Shown in pieces: positions 27,933 to 38,487 of a stretch of DNA of 64,000 bases (position 1 is the stretch's first letter; every line of letters begins with the position of its first letter). Both the position numbers and the translations under genes were made by a program. The stretch is from Methylocystis sp. (GTDB lineage Bacteria; Pseudomonadota; Alphaproteobacteria; Rhizobiales; Beijerinckiaceae). The stretch covers positions 1-64,000 of the forward strand of contig NZ_JAKFWS010000012.1 in the NCBI RefSeq assembly GCF_021731785.1, read 5' to 3'. The notes beneath the pieces are model-generated. The model searched no databases. It was given only the letters and a program-made list of their open reading frames with translations, and was not told the DNA's origin.

Positions 27933-28280
27933 CTACCGGTCGGCAGCTTCGCCGCAAGGCGTCAGAGTCGGGCGCCCTTTCGTCCTGTCTGGTATCGATC
28001 CTGTCGTCAGATAGTCCACGTCGGCGCCGCTCCGCTCGCTGGGCGCCGGCGCCTCGCTTTGCGGCGCCGATCCGGCGGAACCGCGCAGATCTGCTTCAGC
28101 GCCTCGGGAAAAGCGGGCCGGAGCCGGGGCGCCGGGTGGCTCGAAAAGGCTCGAGAGCAATTTTGCGCCAAGCACGCTGCACAAACAAGCGGCGACCGAC
28201 AGCGCCGCGAGACTCCATGTGCCCGTCGGCAGTCCGGCGCGGTGTCGGCTTGAACGGCTGTGCTCGTCGATTGGACGCAC
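27933..28280 (-). CDS. Hypothetical single-pass membrane or secreted protein
   Basis: A GTG at 28280 gives 115 residues. A hydrophobic segment at about residues 22-46 (WSLAALSVAACLCSVLGAKL) would anchor the protein, followed by a Pro/Ala-rich stretch and the sequence DYLTTGSIPDRTKG; TTGSI-type motifs recur in small envelope proteins of Hyphomicrobiales. Other frames here are longer but more Arg/Pro-rich and look like shadows. The ribosome binding site is weak (CAGG). Moderately likely to be real. Confidence 0.4.
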   Translation of the reverse strand: MRPIDEHSRSSRHRAGLPTGTWSLAALSVAACLCSVLGAKLLSSLFEPPGAPAPARFSRGAEADLRGSAGSAPQSEAPAPSERSGADVDYLTTGSIPDRTKGRPTLTPCGEAADR

Positions 28281-28524
28281 GAATGAGCCTGAGGGTTAGC
28301 GGTAGCGACGCTATTCCCGCGAGGGTAAATTTTTGGTTGACGGCCTGTTCGGGCCAGGAATGGGACGGCGGCTCGTCGCGCAGCCCCTTGCAAAGCCGCG
28401 GCGAAAGCTCAAAACTATTATGTGCTTGATTTCCCTCCCCATGGAAGTGGCCCGGATTCTGCGAGGCGACACCTAAAAGAACCACTGTGCCGACCTACAT
28501 GGAAAGGACCGAAAGGGTAAGGAC

Positions 28525-28914
28525 GTGGCGGCGGAGGATTTAGCTCATTTTTTGGCGAAGGTTCGGCGCGCGCCTCGTGCGGCGAGGGAGCCGCGCAAGG
28601 GGGGCGACGTTGGTCCCGGCGCTGGCACCGCGCTTGTCACCCGAACGCGCCCCCACACGCGCAAGCCCAATATGTATCGGGTGCTGCTGTTGAACGACGA
28701 TTACACGACGCAGGAGTTCGTGGTGATGGTGCTGCGCAAATATTTCAATAAATCGCTGGAGGAGGCCACGCGCATCATGCTCCACGTTCACAATCACGGC
28801 GTCGGCGAGTGCGGCGTCTACACTTACGAGGTCGCGGAGACCAAAGTCACCCAGGTCATGGATTTTGCAAGGAAGCATCAGCATCCTCTGCAATGCATCA
28901 TGGAAAAGAAATAG
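28525..28914 (+). CDS. clpS: ATP-dependent Clp protease adaptor ClpS
   Basis: The 129-residue protein hands N-degron substrates to ClpA. The ClpS core begins at about residue 50 ([21 protein letters not shown]), contains the AT-rich helix region [18 protein letters not shown] and ends with [10 protein letters not shown], all strongly conserved. The GTG at 28525 has AAGG close upstream. The first 45 residues are basic and disordered, a longer N-terminal tail than in enterics. It is 9 bases upstream of clpA, the classic clpS-clpA operon. Confidence 0.95.
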   Translation: MAAEDLAHFLAKVRRAPRAAREPRKGGDVGPGAGTALVTRTRPHTRKPNMYRVLLLNDDYTTQEFVVMVLRKYFNKSLEEATRIMLHVHNHGVGECGVYTYEVAETKVTQVMDFARKHQHPLQCIMEKK

Positions 28915-28923
28915 GACGAGCGC

Positions 28924-31362
28924 ATGCCGACCTTCTCGCGCAATCTGAAGCAGACTCTGGACCGCGCGCTCGCCTCAGCTCGTGAGCGTCACCATGAATA
29001 TGCGACGCTCGAACACCTTCTGCTGAGCCTCGTGGAGGATGTCGACGCGTCGGCCGTGCTGCGGGCATGCTCCGTCGATCTCGACCTGCTGACCAAGAAT
29101 CTGCGCGACTATATCGATCGCGAGCTCGACAATCTCGTCAACGAAGACGCCGACGAATGCAAGCCGACCGCGGGCTTCCAGCGGGTCGTTCAACGGGCGA
29201 TCATCAGCGTCCAATCGTCCGGCCGCGAAGACGTGAGCGGCGCCAATGTTCTCGTTGCGCTGTTCGCCGAGCGCGAAAGCCACGCCGTCTATTTCCTGCA
29301 GGAGCAGGACATGACGCGCTACGACGCCGTGAATTTCATCAGTCACGGCATCGCCAAGCGCCCGGGCCTTTCGGACGCGAGCCGCGCCCCCCGCGGGGTC
29401 GAGGACGACGGCGAGCGCAGCGACGGCCGCGAGGGCCGTGACAGCGAGAGCCGCAAGAAGGAAGGCGCGCTCGAAGCCTATTGCGTCAACCTCAACAAAA
29501 AGGCGCGCGACGGCCGCATCGACCCGCTGATCGGCCGCGAGTCGGAAGTGCTGCGCACGATTCAGGTTCTCTGCCGCCGGCAGAAGAACAATCCCCTGCT
29601 CGTCGGCGACCCCGGCGTCGGCAAGACCGCGATCGCCGAAGGCCTCGCCCGCAAGATCGTCTCGAACGAGGTGCCGGAGGTTCTCGCCGGGGCGACGGTG
29701 TTCGCGCTCGACATGGGCGCGCTGCTCGCCGGGACGCGCTATCGTGGCGATTTCGAAGAGCGTTTAAAGCAGGTCGTGAAGGAAATCGAGAATCACAAGA
29801 ACGCGATTCTCTTCATCGACGAGATTCATACCGTGATTGGCGCCGGCGCCACCTCCGGCGGGGCGATGGACGCCTCGAATCTTCTGAAGCCGGCATTGGC
29901 GCAGGGCGTTTTGCGCTGCATCGGCTCGACCACATACAAGGAATACCGGCAGTATTTTGAAAAGGATCGCGCCCTCGTCCGCCGCTTCCAGAAGATCGAC
30001 GTGAACGAGCCCTCGATCCCCGACGCTATCGAAATCATCAAGGGGCTGAAGCCCTATTTCGAGGAGTTTCACAAGATCCGCTACACCAGCGACGCGCTGA
30101 AGGCGGCGGTGGAGCTCTCGGCCCGCTACATTCATGACCGCAAGCTCCCCGACAAGGCGATCGACGTGATCGACGAAACCGGCGCGGCGCAGATGCTCCT
30201 CGCCGAGAACAAGCGCAAAAAGACGATCGGGCTGAAGGAGATCGAAACGACGATCGCGACGATGGCGCGCGTGCCGCCAAAGACGGTCTCCAAGGACGAC
30301 GCCGAAGTTCTCGCGCATCTCGACGAGACGCTGCGGCGCGTCGTCTATGGTCAGGACAAGGCCATCTCCGCGCTCACATCGGCGATCAAGCTGGCGCGGG
30401 CCGGCCTGCGCGATCAGGAGAAGCCGATCGGCTGCTACCTCTTCTCCGGGCCGACCGGCGTTGGCAAGACGGAAGCCGCACGCCAGCTCGCGACCTCGCT
30501 CGGCATCGAACTGGTTCGCTTCGACATGTCGGAATATATGGAGCGCCATACGGTGAGCCGGCTGATCGGCGCGCCTCCTGGCTATGTCGGCTTCGATCAG
30601 GGCGGCCTGCTGACTGACGCGATCGACCAGCATCCGCATTGCGTGCTGCTGCTCGACGAAATCGAGAAGGCGCATCCCGATCTCTACAACATCCTGCTGC
30701 AGGTGATGGATCACGGGAAGCTGACCGACCACAACGGCAAGACCATCGACTTCCGCAACGTCATTCTCATCATGACGACGAACGCCGGCGCGCAGGACCT
30801 TGCGCGCACGCCGATCGGCTTCACGCGCACGCGCCGCGATCTTGACGACAGCGAGGCGATCAACCGCCTTTTCGCGCCGGAGTTCCGCAACCGCCTGGAC
30901 GCCATCGTGCCCTTCGGCCATCTGCCGGTCGATGTCATCAAGCGCGTCGTCGACAAATTCATCATGCAGCTTGAGGCGCAACTCGCCGACCGCAATGTCA
31001 CGATCGAACTCACCGACGAAACGCGCGACTGGCTGGTCGAACACGGCTATGACGAAGCCATGGGCGCGCGGCCGATGTCGCGGGTCATTCACCAGCACAT
31101 CAAGACGCCGCTCGCCGATGAGGTGCTGTTCGGACGCCTTAAGAACGGCGGCGCGGTGCGCGTCGTCGTCGTTGGCGACGACAGCGGGACGAAATCGCTC
31201 GGCTTCGTCTTCCCGGAAGGACCGGTGCTGCCGCGGCCTGAGCGCGACATTCTCGAAGCCGGCAAGAAACGCGCCGCTGAGGAGGCCGGAGCCGGCGACG
31301 ACGCTGCGCTTCGCGGTTCCGATGCGGAACGCGACGAACGCCCCGCGCCGTTGAAGGGCTGA
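28924..31362 (+). CDS. clpA: ATP-dependent Clp protease ATP-binding subunit ClpA
   Basis: The 812-residue double AAA+ unfoldase feeds proteins to ClpP. The N-domain (1-140) receives ClpS. The first ATPase module has GDPGVGKT and [12 protein letters not shown], the second GPTGVGKTE and [11 protein letters not shown]. The sensor segment [15 protein letters not shown] (the ClpP-binding IGF loop lies here) is present. Between N-domain and D1 is an acidic/Arg-rich linker (about 160-182). The last 60 residues are a charged, poorly conserved tail. It is complete. Confidence 0.96.
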   Translation: MPTFSRNLKQTLDRALASARERHHEYATLEHLLLSLVEDVDASAVLRACSVDLDLLTKNLRDYIDRELDNLVNEDADECKPTAGFQRVVQRAIISVQSSGREDVSGANVLVALFAERESHAVYFLQEQDMTRYDAVNFISHGIAKRPGLSDASRAPRGVEDDGERSDGREGRDSESRKKEGALEAYCVNLNKKARDGRIDPLIGRESEVLRTIQVLCRRQKNNPLLVGDPGVGKTAIAEGLARKIVSNEVPEVLAGATVFALDMGALLAGTRYRGDFEERLKQVVKEIENHKNAILFIDEIHTVIGAGATSGGAMDASNLLKPALAQGVLRCIGSTTYKEYRQYFEKDRALVRRFQKIDVNEPSIPDAIEIIKGLKPYFEEFHKIRYTSDALKAAVELSARYIHDRKLPDKAIDVIDETGAAQMLLAENKRKKTIGLKEIETTIATMARVPPKTVSKDDAEVLAHLDETLRRVVYGQDKAISALTSAIKLARAGLRDQEKPIGCYLFSGPTGVGKTEAARQLATSLGIELVRFDMSEYMERHTVSRLIGAPPGYVGFDQGGLLTDAIDQHPHCVLLLDEIEKAHPDLYNILLQVMDHGKLTDHNGKTIDFRNVILIMTTNAGAQDLARTPIGFTRTRRDLDDSEAINRLFAPEFRNRLDAIVPFGHLPVDVIKRVVDKFIMQLEAQLADRNVTIELTDETRDWLVEHGYDEAMGARPMSRVIHQHIKTPLADEVLFGRLKNGGAVRVVVVGDDSGTKSLGFVFPEGPVLPRPERDILEAGKKRAAEEAGAGDDAALRGSDAERDERPAPLKG

Positions 31363-31390
31363 CGTCTTTAGCGTTGGCCGTGAAACGCTT

Positions 31391-34300
31391 CTAAAGCGAA
31401 CGCGCCTTCTTGCGTTTTGCGGGCTCTTCGGCCGCTGGCGGTCTTCTCGCCATCGCTTCGGCGAGATAGCGGCCGGTGTGGCTGCGTTTCTCCTTGACGA
31501 TCTCCGACGGCGGCCCCGCAGCGACGATTTCGCCGCCGCCATCGCCGCCTTCCGGACCCATATCGATGATCCAGTCGGCGGTCTTGATGACTTCGAGATT
31601 GTGCTCGATCACCACGACAGTGTTGCCCTGTTCGACCAGCTCATGCAGAACTTCGAGGAGCTTGGCGACGTCGTGGAAATGCAGGCCTGTGGTGGGTTCG
31701 TCGAGAATATAAAGCGTGCGGCCGGTCGAGCGGCGCGAAAGCTCCTTGGAAAGCTTCACACGCTGCGCCTCGCCGCCCGAGAGCGTCGTCGCTTGCTGGC
31801 CGACATGAATGTAGTCGAGGCCGACGCGTTTTAGAGTCTCCATCTTGTCGCGGATCGACGGTACCGCCTTGAACAGATTCGCCGCCTCTTCGACCGTCAT
31901 GTCCAGCACGTCGGCGATGGATTTTTCGCGATATTTCACCTCCAGCGTCTCGCGATCGTAGCGCTTGCCCTTGCAGACGTCGCAAGTGACGTAGACGTCG
32001 GGGAGAAAATGCATCTCGATCTTGATGACGCCGTCGCCCTGGCAGGCTTCGCAGCGGCCGCCCTTGACGTTGAAGGAGAAGCGCCCCGGCGCATAGCCGC
32101 GCGCTTTCGCCTCGGGCAATCCGGCGAACCATTCGCGAATAGGCGTGAAGGCGCCCGTATAGGTCGCAGGATTGGAGCGCGGCGTGCGTCCGATCGGCGA
32201 CTGGTCGATGTCGATGATCTTGTCGATCTGCTCCAGCCCTTCGAGACGATCGAAAGGCGCCGGGTGCTCATGCGCCCCGGAGAGCCGTCGGGCCACGGCC
32301 TTGTAGAGCGTTTCGATGATGAGCGTCGACTTGCCGCCGCCAGAGACGCCGGTGACGCAGGTGAAAAGGCCGAGCGGCACTTCCGCGGTCACGTTCTTAA
32401 GATTGTTGCCCGTCGCGCCAAAGAGCTTGAGCCAGCGGCCGGGCGTCGGCTTGCGCAATTTATGGCGCAGGATCACCTGCATCTCGCCGGTTAGATATTT
32501 GCCGGTGAGCGAGGCGGGATTTTCCATGATCTCCTGCGGCGTCCCCTGCGCGACGATTCTGCCGCCGTGAATGCCGGCGCCGGGGCCGACGTCGACGACA
32601 TAATCAGCCGCGAGGATCGCGTCCTCGTCATGTTCGACGACGATTACGCTGTTGCCGAGATTGCGCAGCCGGCGCAGCGTGTCTAGCAACCGGTCGTTGT
32701 CGCGCTGATGCAGGCCGATCGAGGGTTCGTCGAGCACATAGAGCACGCCGGTCAGCCCCGAGCCGATCTGGGAGGCGAGACGGATGCGCTGGCTTTCGCC
32801 CCCCGAAAGCGAACCTGAGTTGCGCGACAGCGTCAGATAATCGAGACCGACATCGACGAGGAAGGTCAGCCGGTCGCGAATTTCCTTCAAGATGCGGAAG
32901 GCGATCTCGTTGCGCTTCTTGTCGAGCGCGCCCGGCAGCGCGCGAAACCAGTCGAGCGCGGCGCGCACGGAAAGCTCCGAGACTTCGCCGATATGTTTGC
33001 CGGCGATCTTCACCGCGAGCGCTTCTGGCTTTAGACGAAAGCCTTCGCACGCAAGACAGGGCGTCGCCGACATATAACGGCCGATCTCCTCGCGCGCCCA
33101 TTCGCTGTCGGTTTCGAGATAGCGCCGTTCGAGATTGATGACGACGCCTTCGAAGGGCTTCTTCACGTCATAGGCGCGAAAGCCGTCGTCATAGGAGAAG
33201 CGCACCTCCTCGTCGCCAGACCCGTAAAGTATGACGTTGCGCGCCTTGTCGGAAAGCGCTTCGAAAGGCGTGTCGAGACGAAATTTATAGTGCTTGGCCA
33301 GCGCCTCCAGCGTTTGCTGATAATAGGGCGACGTCGATTTCGCCCAGGGCGCGATCGCGCCTTTGCGCAAGGTCAGCTTCGGATTCGGAACGACGAGATC
33401 GGCGTCGACCTTCTGCTCATGGCCGATGCCGCCGCAGACCGGACAGGCGCCGAACGGGTTGTTAAAGGAAAAGAGCCGCGGCTCGATCTCAGGGATGGTG
33501 AAGCCCGACACCGGACAGGCGAATTTGGAGGAAAATAAAATGTGATCGGGCGCGTAATGCGTCGAGACGTTCGCGACGGCAGTCGGCTGATCGGCAATCG
33601 GCAGTCGGCCGGCATTCCCCGACTGCCCACTGCCGACTGCCGACGGTCGATCAGCGAACTCGACCACCGCGAGGCCGCCCGACAATTCCAGCGCGGTCTC
33701 GAAACTATCGGCGAGGCGCGCCGAAATGTCCTTGCGCACGACGATGCGGTCGACGACCACGTCAATGTCGTGCTTCAATTTCTTGTCGAGCGCCGGCGCG
33801 TCGACGATCTCGTAATAGGCGCCGTCGATCTTGAGACGCTGGAAGCCCTTCCTCGTGTATTCGGCGATCTCTTTTTTGTATTCGCCTTTGCGGCCGCGCA
33901 CGACCGGCGCCAGCAGATAAAGCCGCGAGCCTTCCGGAAGCGTCAGCACGCGATCGACCATTTGCGAAACGGTCTGGCTCTCGATCGGCAGGCCGGTCGT
34001 CGGCGAGTAGGGCACGCCGACGCGCGCCCAGAGCAGACGCATATAGTCGTGAATTTCCGTCACCGTACCGACGGTCGAGCGCGGATTTTTCGAAGTGGTC
34101 TTCTGTTCGATCGAGATCGCCGGCGAAAGCCCGTCGATCTGATCGACGTCGGGCTTCTGCATCATCTCCAAAAACTGGCGGGCATAAGCCGAGAGCGACT
34201 CGACATAGCGGCGCTGGCCTTCAGCGTAGATGGTGTCGAAGGCGAGCGACGATTTGCCCGAACCCGACAGGCCCGTAAACACCACAAGCTTGTCGCGCGG

Positions 34301-34420
34301 GATCGTCAGATCGACGTTCTTGAGATTATGTTCGCGCGCGCCGCGGATGGAGATGGTTGGGGTGTCGGATGAGAACGCCTTCTCCACCACAGCGGCGGAT
34401 TTTCTGTTGCTGCTCGCCAT
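31391..34420 (-). CDS. uvrA: Excinuclease ABC subunit A, with an in-frame palindromic repeat insertion
   Basis: The 1009-residue damage-recognition ATPase of nucleotide excision repair has two ABC modules: Walker [10 protein letters not shown] near residue 45 and GVSGGGKST in the second half, with two signature blocks ([18 protein letters not shown]). Two zinc modules are visible (CPVSGF...CPVCGG and CEACQGDGV...CDVCKGKRY). It is about 40-60 residues longer than usual. Part of the excess is residues 260-281 ([16 protein letters not shown] area), which derive from a nested inverted repeat in the DNA. The insertion sits in a linker between VVEFADRPS and the [14 protein letters not shown] block, which is variable in the family, so function is probably kept. 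It is separated from ssb by dctA. Confidence 0.95.
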   Translation of the reverse strand: MASSNRKSAAVVEKAFSSDTPTISIRGAREHNLKNVDLTIPRDKLVVFTGLSGSGKSSLAFDTIYAEGQRRYVESLSAYARQFLEMMQKPDVDQIDGLSPAISIEQKTTSKNPRSTVGTVTEIHDYMRLLWARVGVPYSPTTGLPIESQTVSQMVDRVLTLPEGSRLYLLAPVVRGRKGEYKKEIAEYTRKGFQRLKIDGAYYEIVDAPALDKKLKHDIDVVVDRIVVRKDISARLADSFETALELSGGLAVVEFADRPSAVGSGQSGNAGRLPIADQPTAVANVSTHYAPDHILFSSKFACPVSGFTIPEIEPRLFSFNNPFGACPVCGGIGHEQKVDADLVVPNPKLTLRKGAIAPWAKSTSPYYQQTLEALAKHYKFRLDTPFEALSDKARNVILYGSGDEEVRFSYDDGFRAYDVKKPFEGVVINLERRYLETDSEWAREEIGRYMSATPCLACEGFRLKPEALAVKIAGKHIGEVSELSVRAALDWFRALPGALDKKRNEIAFRILKEIRDRLTFLVDVGLDYLTLSRNSGSLSGGESQRIRLASQIGSGLTGVLYVLDEPSIGLHQRDNDRLLDTLRRLRNLGNSVIVVEHDEDAILAADYVVDVGPGAGIHGGRIVAQGTPQEIMENPASLTGKYLTGEMQVILRHKLRKPTPGRWLKLFGATGNNLKNVTAEVPLGLFTCVTGVSGGGKSTLIIETLYKAVARRLSGAHEHPAPFDRLEGLEQIDKIIDIDQSPIGRTPRSNPATYTGAFTPIREWFAGLPEAKARGYAPGRFSFNVKGGRCEACQGDGVIKIEMHFLPDVYVTCDVCKGKRYDRETLEVKYREKSIADVLDMTVEEAANLFKAVPSIRDKMETLKRVGLDYIHVGQQATTLSGGEAQRVKLSKELSRRSTGRTLYILDEPTTGLHFHDVAKLLEVLHELVEQGNTVVVIEHNLEVIKTADWIIDMGPEGGDGGGEIVAAGPPSEIVKEKRSHTGRYLAEAMARRPPAAEEPAKRKKARSL
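33577..33642. repeat. Nested palindromic repeat inside uvrA
   Basis: The outer arms CGGCAGTCGG (33577-33586) and CCGACTGCCG (33633-33642) are perfect 10-bp complements. An inner pair GGCAGTCGG (33600-33608) with CCGACTGCC (33619-33627) repeats the same sequence. The unit is 66 bases (22 codons), so it keeps the uvrA frame, and it contains no stop. It behaves like a small mobile palindromic element in a coding sequence. Confidence 0.75.
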
Positions 34421-34545
34421 GTCGTGAGAACTTGCATGATCGGCGCCGGAGCCGGTCGCCCGCCCCTTCCTGCCATGGACCGCTCCGCAAATCCACCGGG
34501 CGCGGCCGGTTGCCGGATCGCCCGGCTCGGCCTATCAGCGGAGGC

Positions 34546-35859
34546 ATGACAACGCGGCCCCCTATGCAGGCGAAAAAGCCCTTCTACCGCCACCTCTATG
34601 TCCAGGTGCTTGCGGCGATTGCGCTTGGGGCTCTCTTCGGCTGGCTTGCGCCGCACGCAGCCGCGCAGGACTGGGTGAAGGCGCTCGGCGACGGCTTCGT
34701 CAAGCTGATCAAAATGGCGATCGCGCCGATCATTTTCTGCACCGTCGTCTCCGGCGTCGCCCATATCGAAGACGCGCGCAAAGTCGGCCGCGTCGGCCTC
34801 AAGGCGCTCGTCTATTTCGAGGTCGTCTCGACCTTCGCCCTCGCGCTTGGCTTGCTGATTGGCAATCTTTCGCAGGTCGGCGCTGGTTTCGCCGGCAAGC
34901 CCGACCCTTCGGCAATCGCCAAATATACCGCGCTCGCCGAAAAGCGCGGCGGCGTCGATTTTCTGCTCGACATCATTCCTGACAGCGCGCTCGGCGCCTT
35001 TGCCAAAGGCGACATTCTGCAGGTTCTGCTGTTCTCGCTGCTGTTTGGCTTCGCGCTGCTGGCGCTCGGCGAGCGCGGCCGCGCGCTGCGCGTCATCATC
35101 GACGATCTCGGCCACGCCATGTTCGGCGTCATCGCCATCGTGATGAAGGCGGCGCCGATCGGCGCCTTCGGCGCCATGGCCTATACGGTGGCGAAATACG
35201 GCTCGACCGCGCTTTTGTCGCTCGCCGGACTGGTCGGCCTGTTCTATCTCACGGCCGCGCTTTTCATTGTCCTTGTGCTCGGTTTCATCGCGCGCGCGGC
35301 CGGCTTCAACATTTTCCGCCTCATCGCCTATCTGCGCGACGAACTGCTCATCGTGCTCGGCACGTCGTCCTCGGAAAGCGCCCTGCCCGCGCTTATGGAA
35401 AAGCTGCAGCGGCTCGGCTGTTCGAAATCGGTCGTCGGACTCGTCGTGCCGACCGGCTATTCCTTCAATCTCGACGGCACCAACATCTATATGACGTTGA
35501 CGACGCTGTTCATCGCCCGCGCCATGGGCGTCGAGCTTGACGCGACGCATCAGGCGACGATCCTCATCGTAGCCATGCTCACCTCCAAGGGCGCGAGCGG
35601 CGTTTCCGGCGCCGGCTTCATCACTTTGGCGGCGACATTGACGGCGGTCGATCCGCAGCTGGCGCCGGGCATGTCGCTGGTGCTCGGCGTCGATAAATTC
35701 ATGAGCGAGTGCCGGGCGCTGACCAATTTCATCGGCAATGGCGTCGCCGCGATCGTCGTCGCCCATTGGGAGGGCGAACTCGACCGCACGCGCCTCTCCG
35801 CCGGCCTCGCCCGCCGCTTCGATCCGAGCGATCTGGAGACGGCCGTGGCGACGGATTGA
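34546..35859 (+). CDS. dctA: C4-dicarboxylate (succinate/fumarate/malate) transporter
   Basis: The 437-residue DAACS-family symporter imports C4-dicarboxylates with Na+ or H+. I take the ATG at 34546, with GGAGG 5 bases upstream; a longer frame upstream overlaps the uvrA start. About eight membrane segments and two re-entrant loops are visible. The signature [17 protein letters not shown] and [15 protein letters not shown] are in the transport core, with [11 protein letters not shown] and RALTNFIGN following. It lies between uvrA and ssb, which are usually neighbours, and has no DctBD two-component genes nearby. Confidence 0.93.
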   Translation: MTTRPPMQAKKPFYRHLYVQVLAAIALGALFGWLAPHAAAQDWVKALGDGFVKLIKMAIAPIIFCTVVSGVAHIEDARKVGRVGLKALVYFEVVSTFALALGLLIGNLSQVGAGFAGKPDPSAIAKYTALAEKRGGVDFLLDIIPDSALGAFAKGDILQVLLFSLLFGFALLALGERGRALRVIIDDLGHAMFGVIAIVMKAAPIGAFGAMAYTVAKYGSTALLSLAGLVGLFYLTAALFIVLVLGFIARAAGFNIFRLIAYLRDELLIVLGTSSSESALPALMEKLQRLGCSKSVVGLVVPTGYSFNLDGTNIYMTLTTLFIARAMGVELDATHQATILIVAMLTSKGASGVSGAGFITLAATLTAVDPQLAPGMSLVLGVDKFMSECRALTNFIGNGVAAIVVAHWEGELDRTRLSAGLARRFDPSDLETAVATD

Positions 35860-35865
35860 CGCCGC

Positions 35866-35905
35866 TTGCGGCGGACGCGGGCGGGTGCTAGAACAAAAAA
35901 AGAAC
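35866..35905 (+). promoter_or_regulatory. ssb promoter with overlapping LexA (SOS) box
   Basis: GAAC-AAAAAAA-GAAC (35891-35905) is an exact match to the alphaproteobacterial LexA site GAACN7GAAC. It overlaps the -10-like TAGAAC (35889-35894), which is 17 bases from TTGCGG (35866-35871). The site is about 105 bases upstream of the ssb ATG. LexA bound here should block transcription until DNA damage. Confidence 0.8.
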
Positions 35906-36009
35906 ACTGGCGCCGCGAAGGCGCATCATCTGTGGACAAGGCGCGCCGGCGCGCCAGACGGCCGGCCTTTGCACTAGAGTGCCACGCGTTTCATTGAGTG
36001 GAGAGCGAC

Positions 36010-36519
36010 ATGGCGGGCAGCGTCAACAAAGTGATCCTGATCGGCAATCTCGGCCGCGATCCCGAGGTGCGCACCCTGCCGTCGGGCGATCGCGTCGTCT
36101 CATTTTCGGTGGCGACGACCGAGTCCTGGCGCGACAAGAACACCGGCGAACGCAAGGACCGCACCGAGTGGCATAATATATCGATCTTCAACGAGAATCT
36201 GGGCAAGATCGCCGAGCAATACTGCCGCAAGGGCTCGAAAATCTATCTCGAAGGCCAGTTGCAGACCCGCGAATACACCGACAAGGACGGCAATCAGCGC
36301 AAGGCGACCGACGTCGTGCTGCAGCGTTTTCGCGGCGAGCTGACGTTGCTCGACAGCAAGGGCGGCGGCCGTGGCGAAGGCGATTATGAAGGCGGCGGCT
36401 ATGGCCAGAACGGCGGCTCGTTCGGCCGCTCCTCGCCGATGGAGCGCGGGCCGGGCGAGCGGCGTCCCGCCCCTGCCGGCAAGCTCTCCGATCAGCTCGA
36501 CGACGACATCCCGTTCTGA
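36010..36519 (+). CDS. ssb: Single-stranded DNA-binding protein
   Basis: The 169-residue protein starts at the ATG at 36010 (MAGSVNKVILIGNLGRDPEV), with GGAGAG just upstream; the frame also opens at 35998 with GTG but lacks a site. The OB-fold covers residues 1-110 (VSFSVATTESWRDKNTG, WHNISIFNENLGKIAEQY). A Gly-rich linker (120-145) leads to the acidic tip DQLDDDIPF, which recruits repair and replication partners. It is probably SOS-regulated (LexA box upstream). It converges with lpxB, 5 bases apart. Confidence 0.96.
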   Translation: MAGSVNKVILIGNLGRDPEVRTLPSGDRVVSFSVATTESWRDKNTGERKDRTEWHNISIFNENLGKIAEQYCRKGSKIYLEGQLQTREYTDKDGNQRKATDVVLQRFRGELTLLDSKGGGRGEGDYEGGGYGQNGGSFGRSSPMERGPGERRPAPAGKLSDQLDDDIPF

Positions 36520-36524
36520 TCGCC

Positions 36525-37673
36525 CTACGCTCGACCGCGCGACGCATATTCAAGGACGATATCCGCCGCCCGGGCGCTCGGCACCCGGCCTGCCTCGAGC
36601 AGGCGCGCGCGCACGCGGTTGAAAGCGGCGAGCTGAGCGTCGCGGGCGGCGCTCTCTCCGAGCAGCGGCCTTAGCGCTTCGGCGAGGGCGCGCGGCGTCG
36701 CCTGATCCTGCAGGAATTCCGGCGTGACATTCTCGCCGCTAATGAGATTGGGCAGCACGATCGAGTCTACATTGACGAGAAAGCGCAGCAGCGATTCAGC
36801 GCGCGAGACCCGATAGGCGACCGCCATCGGAACCGCGGCGAGCGCGAGCTCCAGCGTCGCGACGCCGGACGTGACGAGCGCGGCGCGCGCCTTACGAAAG
36901 GCGGCGAATTTTTCCGCCTGGCCAATGAGACGCGGCGTCATCGGCCAGCCCTGCAGTTCGCGGCGCAAAGCCTGCTCCATAGAGGGCGCGACCGGAATAA
37001 CCACTTCGAAATCAGCGCGTTCGCGCAGGAGAAGTTCAAGCGTCTCGCCGTAAATCGGCGTCATGCGCCGCACTTCGGCGAGGCGCGACCCTGGAAGCAC
37101 GAGCAGTGATCGCGCACGGCCGCGATCGTGAGGATGCGGCCCCAGTTCATCGAGTCGTTCGACGAGCGGATGGCCGACATAGACGCATCTCGGTCCGCCA
37201 AGCCGCGCATGCGCGCGCGGCTCGAATGGCAGCAACGCCAACACGCAATCGACGTAGTGGCGCATCGCGCGCGCGCGACCCGGCCGCCACGCCCAAACGG
37301 TCGGGCTGACATAATTGACGATCGGCAATTTGGGCTGGGCGGCGCGGACGCGACGCGCGACGCGATGGGTGAAATCCGGCGCGTCGATAATGACGAGACA
37401 ATCGGGCGCCTGATCGGCGACCGCGCGCGCCGTCTGTTCGATACGCCGCACAAGGCGCGCCAATCGCGCCAACACCGGAACGAGGCCCATCACAGCGATG
37501 TCTTCAAGCGGAAACAGCGAAGCGAGTCCCTCGCGCGCCATCGCCTCGCCGCCGACGCCGGTGAAAGCGATGTCGCGGCGCGCGGCGCGCAGGGCGCGCA
37601 TCAAAGCGGCGCCGAGCTGATCGCCGGAGGCTTCGCCGGCGACAAGAAAGATGCGCGGCGCCGTCATGATCAT
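36525..37673 (-). CDS. lpxB: Lipid-A-disaccharide synthase
   Basis: The 382-residue GT-B glycosyltransferase joins UDP-diacylglucosamine and lipid X to form the lipid A disaccharide. It begins ATG-ATC-ATG directly after the lpxA stop (MIMTAPRIFLVAGEASGDQLG). The VAGEASGDQ block, NYVSPTVWAWRPGRA and VLPGSRLAEVRR are family signatures. Length is standard. It is the last gene of the long minus-strand envelope cluster. The usual lpxI gene between lpxA and lpxB is absent, so the UDP-2,3-diacylglucosamine hydrolase step must be encoded elsewhere. Confidence 0.95.
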   Translation of the reverse strand: MIMTAPRIFLVAGEASGDQLGAALMRALRAARRDIAFTGVGGEAMAREGLASLFPLEDIAVMGLVPVLARLARLVRRIEQTARAVADQAPDCLVIIDAPDFTHRVARRVRAAQPKLPIVNYVSPTVWAWRPGRARAMRHYVDCVLALLPFEPRAHARLGGPRCVYVGHPLVERLDELGPHPHDRGRARSLLVLPGSRLAEVRRMTPIYGETLELLLRERADFEVVIPVAPSMEQALRRELQGWPMTPRLIGQAEKFAAFRKARAALVTSGVATLELALAAVPMAVAYRVSRAESLLRFLVNVDSIVLPNLISGENVTPEFLQDQATPRALAEALRPLLGESAARDAQLAAFNRVRARLLEAGRVPSARAADIVLEYASRGRA

Positions 37674-38465
37674 TCAGCGCGCGGGGGGGGCGCACAGCGG
37701 GCGCGTCGACGGGGCGCGCAGGAATTCGACGATCGCCGCAACGTCTGCGTCGCCGTCGCATTCCTGCGACAAAATTTCGATGCGTTCGCTCAGCACCCGC
37801 GCATCCGTTCGCGCAAACAGCAGGCGATAGGCGCGGCGCAGCCGTTCAATGCGCGACGCGGCGAAGCCGCGCCGCTTCAGGCCGACAAGATTGAGCCCGA
37901 AAAGATGGGCGCTATCGCCCGAAGCGAGCGCGAAGGGAATCACGTCGCCTTCGACTCCCGAAAGCCCGCCGACAAAGGCCTGCGCGCCGATTCGCACATT
38001 CTGATGCACCGCCGCCGCGCCGCCGATCATCGCGCAATTCCCGATCTCGACATGGCCGCCGAGCAGAACCTGATTGGACAATATCACGTCGTCGCCGAGC
38101 CGGCAGTCATGGGCGACATGCGAAGCGGCGAGACATATGCAGCGCGCGCCGATGCATGTCCCCTCCCCCGCGCCGGCGTTGATCGTCACGCCCTCTCGAA
38201 TGACGCAATCGTCGCCGATCGTCAGCCCGCCCTCCGCCAGCGCAGCCTTGATGTCCTGCGAGGGCAGTCCGATGGCGGCGAAGGGGTAGATCTTGGCGCG
38301 CGCGCCGATACGCGTGCGTCCGCTGACGACGACATGGGAATGGAGCCTCGCGCCGTCGCCGATCTCGACGAAGGCGCCGATATGGCAGAAGGGTCCGATG
38401 ACGACGCCGGCGCCGAGACGCGCGCCGTCTTCAACGACGCTGGACGGATGAACCGACGCGGTCAT
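37674..38465 (-). CDS. lpxA: UDP-N-acetylglucosamine acyltransferase LpxA
   Basis: The 263-residue acyltransferase starts lipid A synthesis by moving a hydroxyacyl chain to UDP-GlcNAc. It is a left-handed beta-helix protein with hexapeptide repeats (IGPFCHIGAFVEIGDGARL and similar) and a catalytic His in CLAASHVAHDCRLGDD. The C-terminal helical region (LNLVGLKRRGFA) fits LpxA rather than LpxD. It starts 23 bases after fabZ on the same strand and its stop is immediately followed by the lpxB ATG. Length matches the family. Confidence 0.95.
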   Translation of the reverse strand: MTASVHPSSVVEDGARLGAGVVIGPFCHIGAFVEIGDGARLHSHVVVSGRTRIGARAKIYPFAAIGLPSQDIKAALAEGGLTIGDDCVIREGVTINAGAGEGTCIGARCICLAASHVAHDCRLGDDVILSNQVLLGGHVEIGNCAMIGGAAAVHQNVRIGAQAFVGGLSGVEGDVIPFALASGDSAHLFGLNLVGLKRRGFAASRIERLRRAYRLLFARTDARVLSERIEILSQECDGDADVAAIVEFLRAPSTRPLCAPPAR

Positions 38466-38487
38466 TGTCGCATCCGGCGCGGCGATC

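Noticed and set aside
28450-28475. Sigma54-like TGGCCCG-N4-CTGC before clpS
   Set aside because: The -12 element has a mismatch and ClpS-ClpA genes are not known to need sigma54; likely chance in GC-rich DNA.
29764-31542. 592-codon minus-strand frame opposite clpA
   Set aside because: Antisense shadow; no recognisable motif and it overlaps both clpA and uvrA ends.
34421-34460. LexA box for uvrA
   Set aside because: Only one GAAC half-site is present; no second half-site at the required spacing.
34306-35907. 533-codon minus-strand frame opposite dctA
   Set aside because: Arg/Asp-rich antisense of a transmembrane transporter gene, no start signal.
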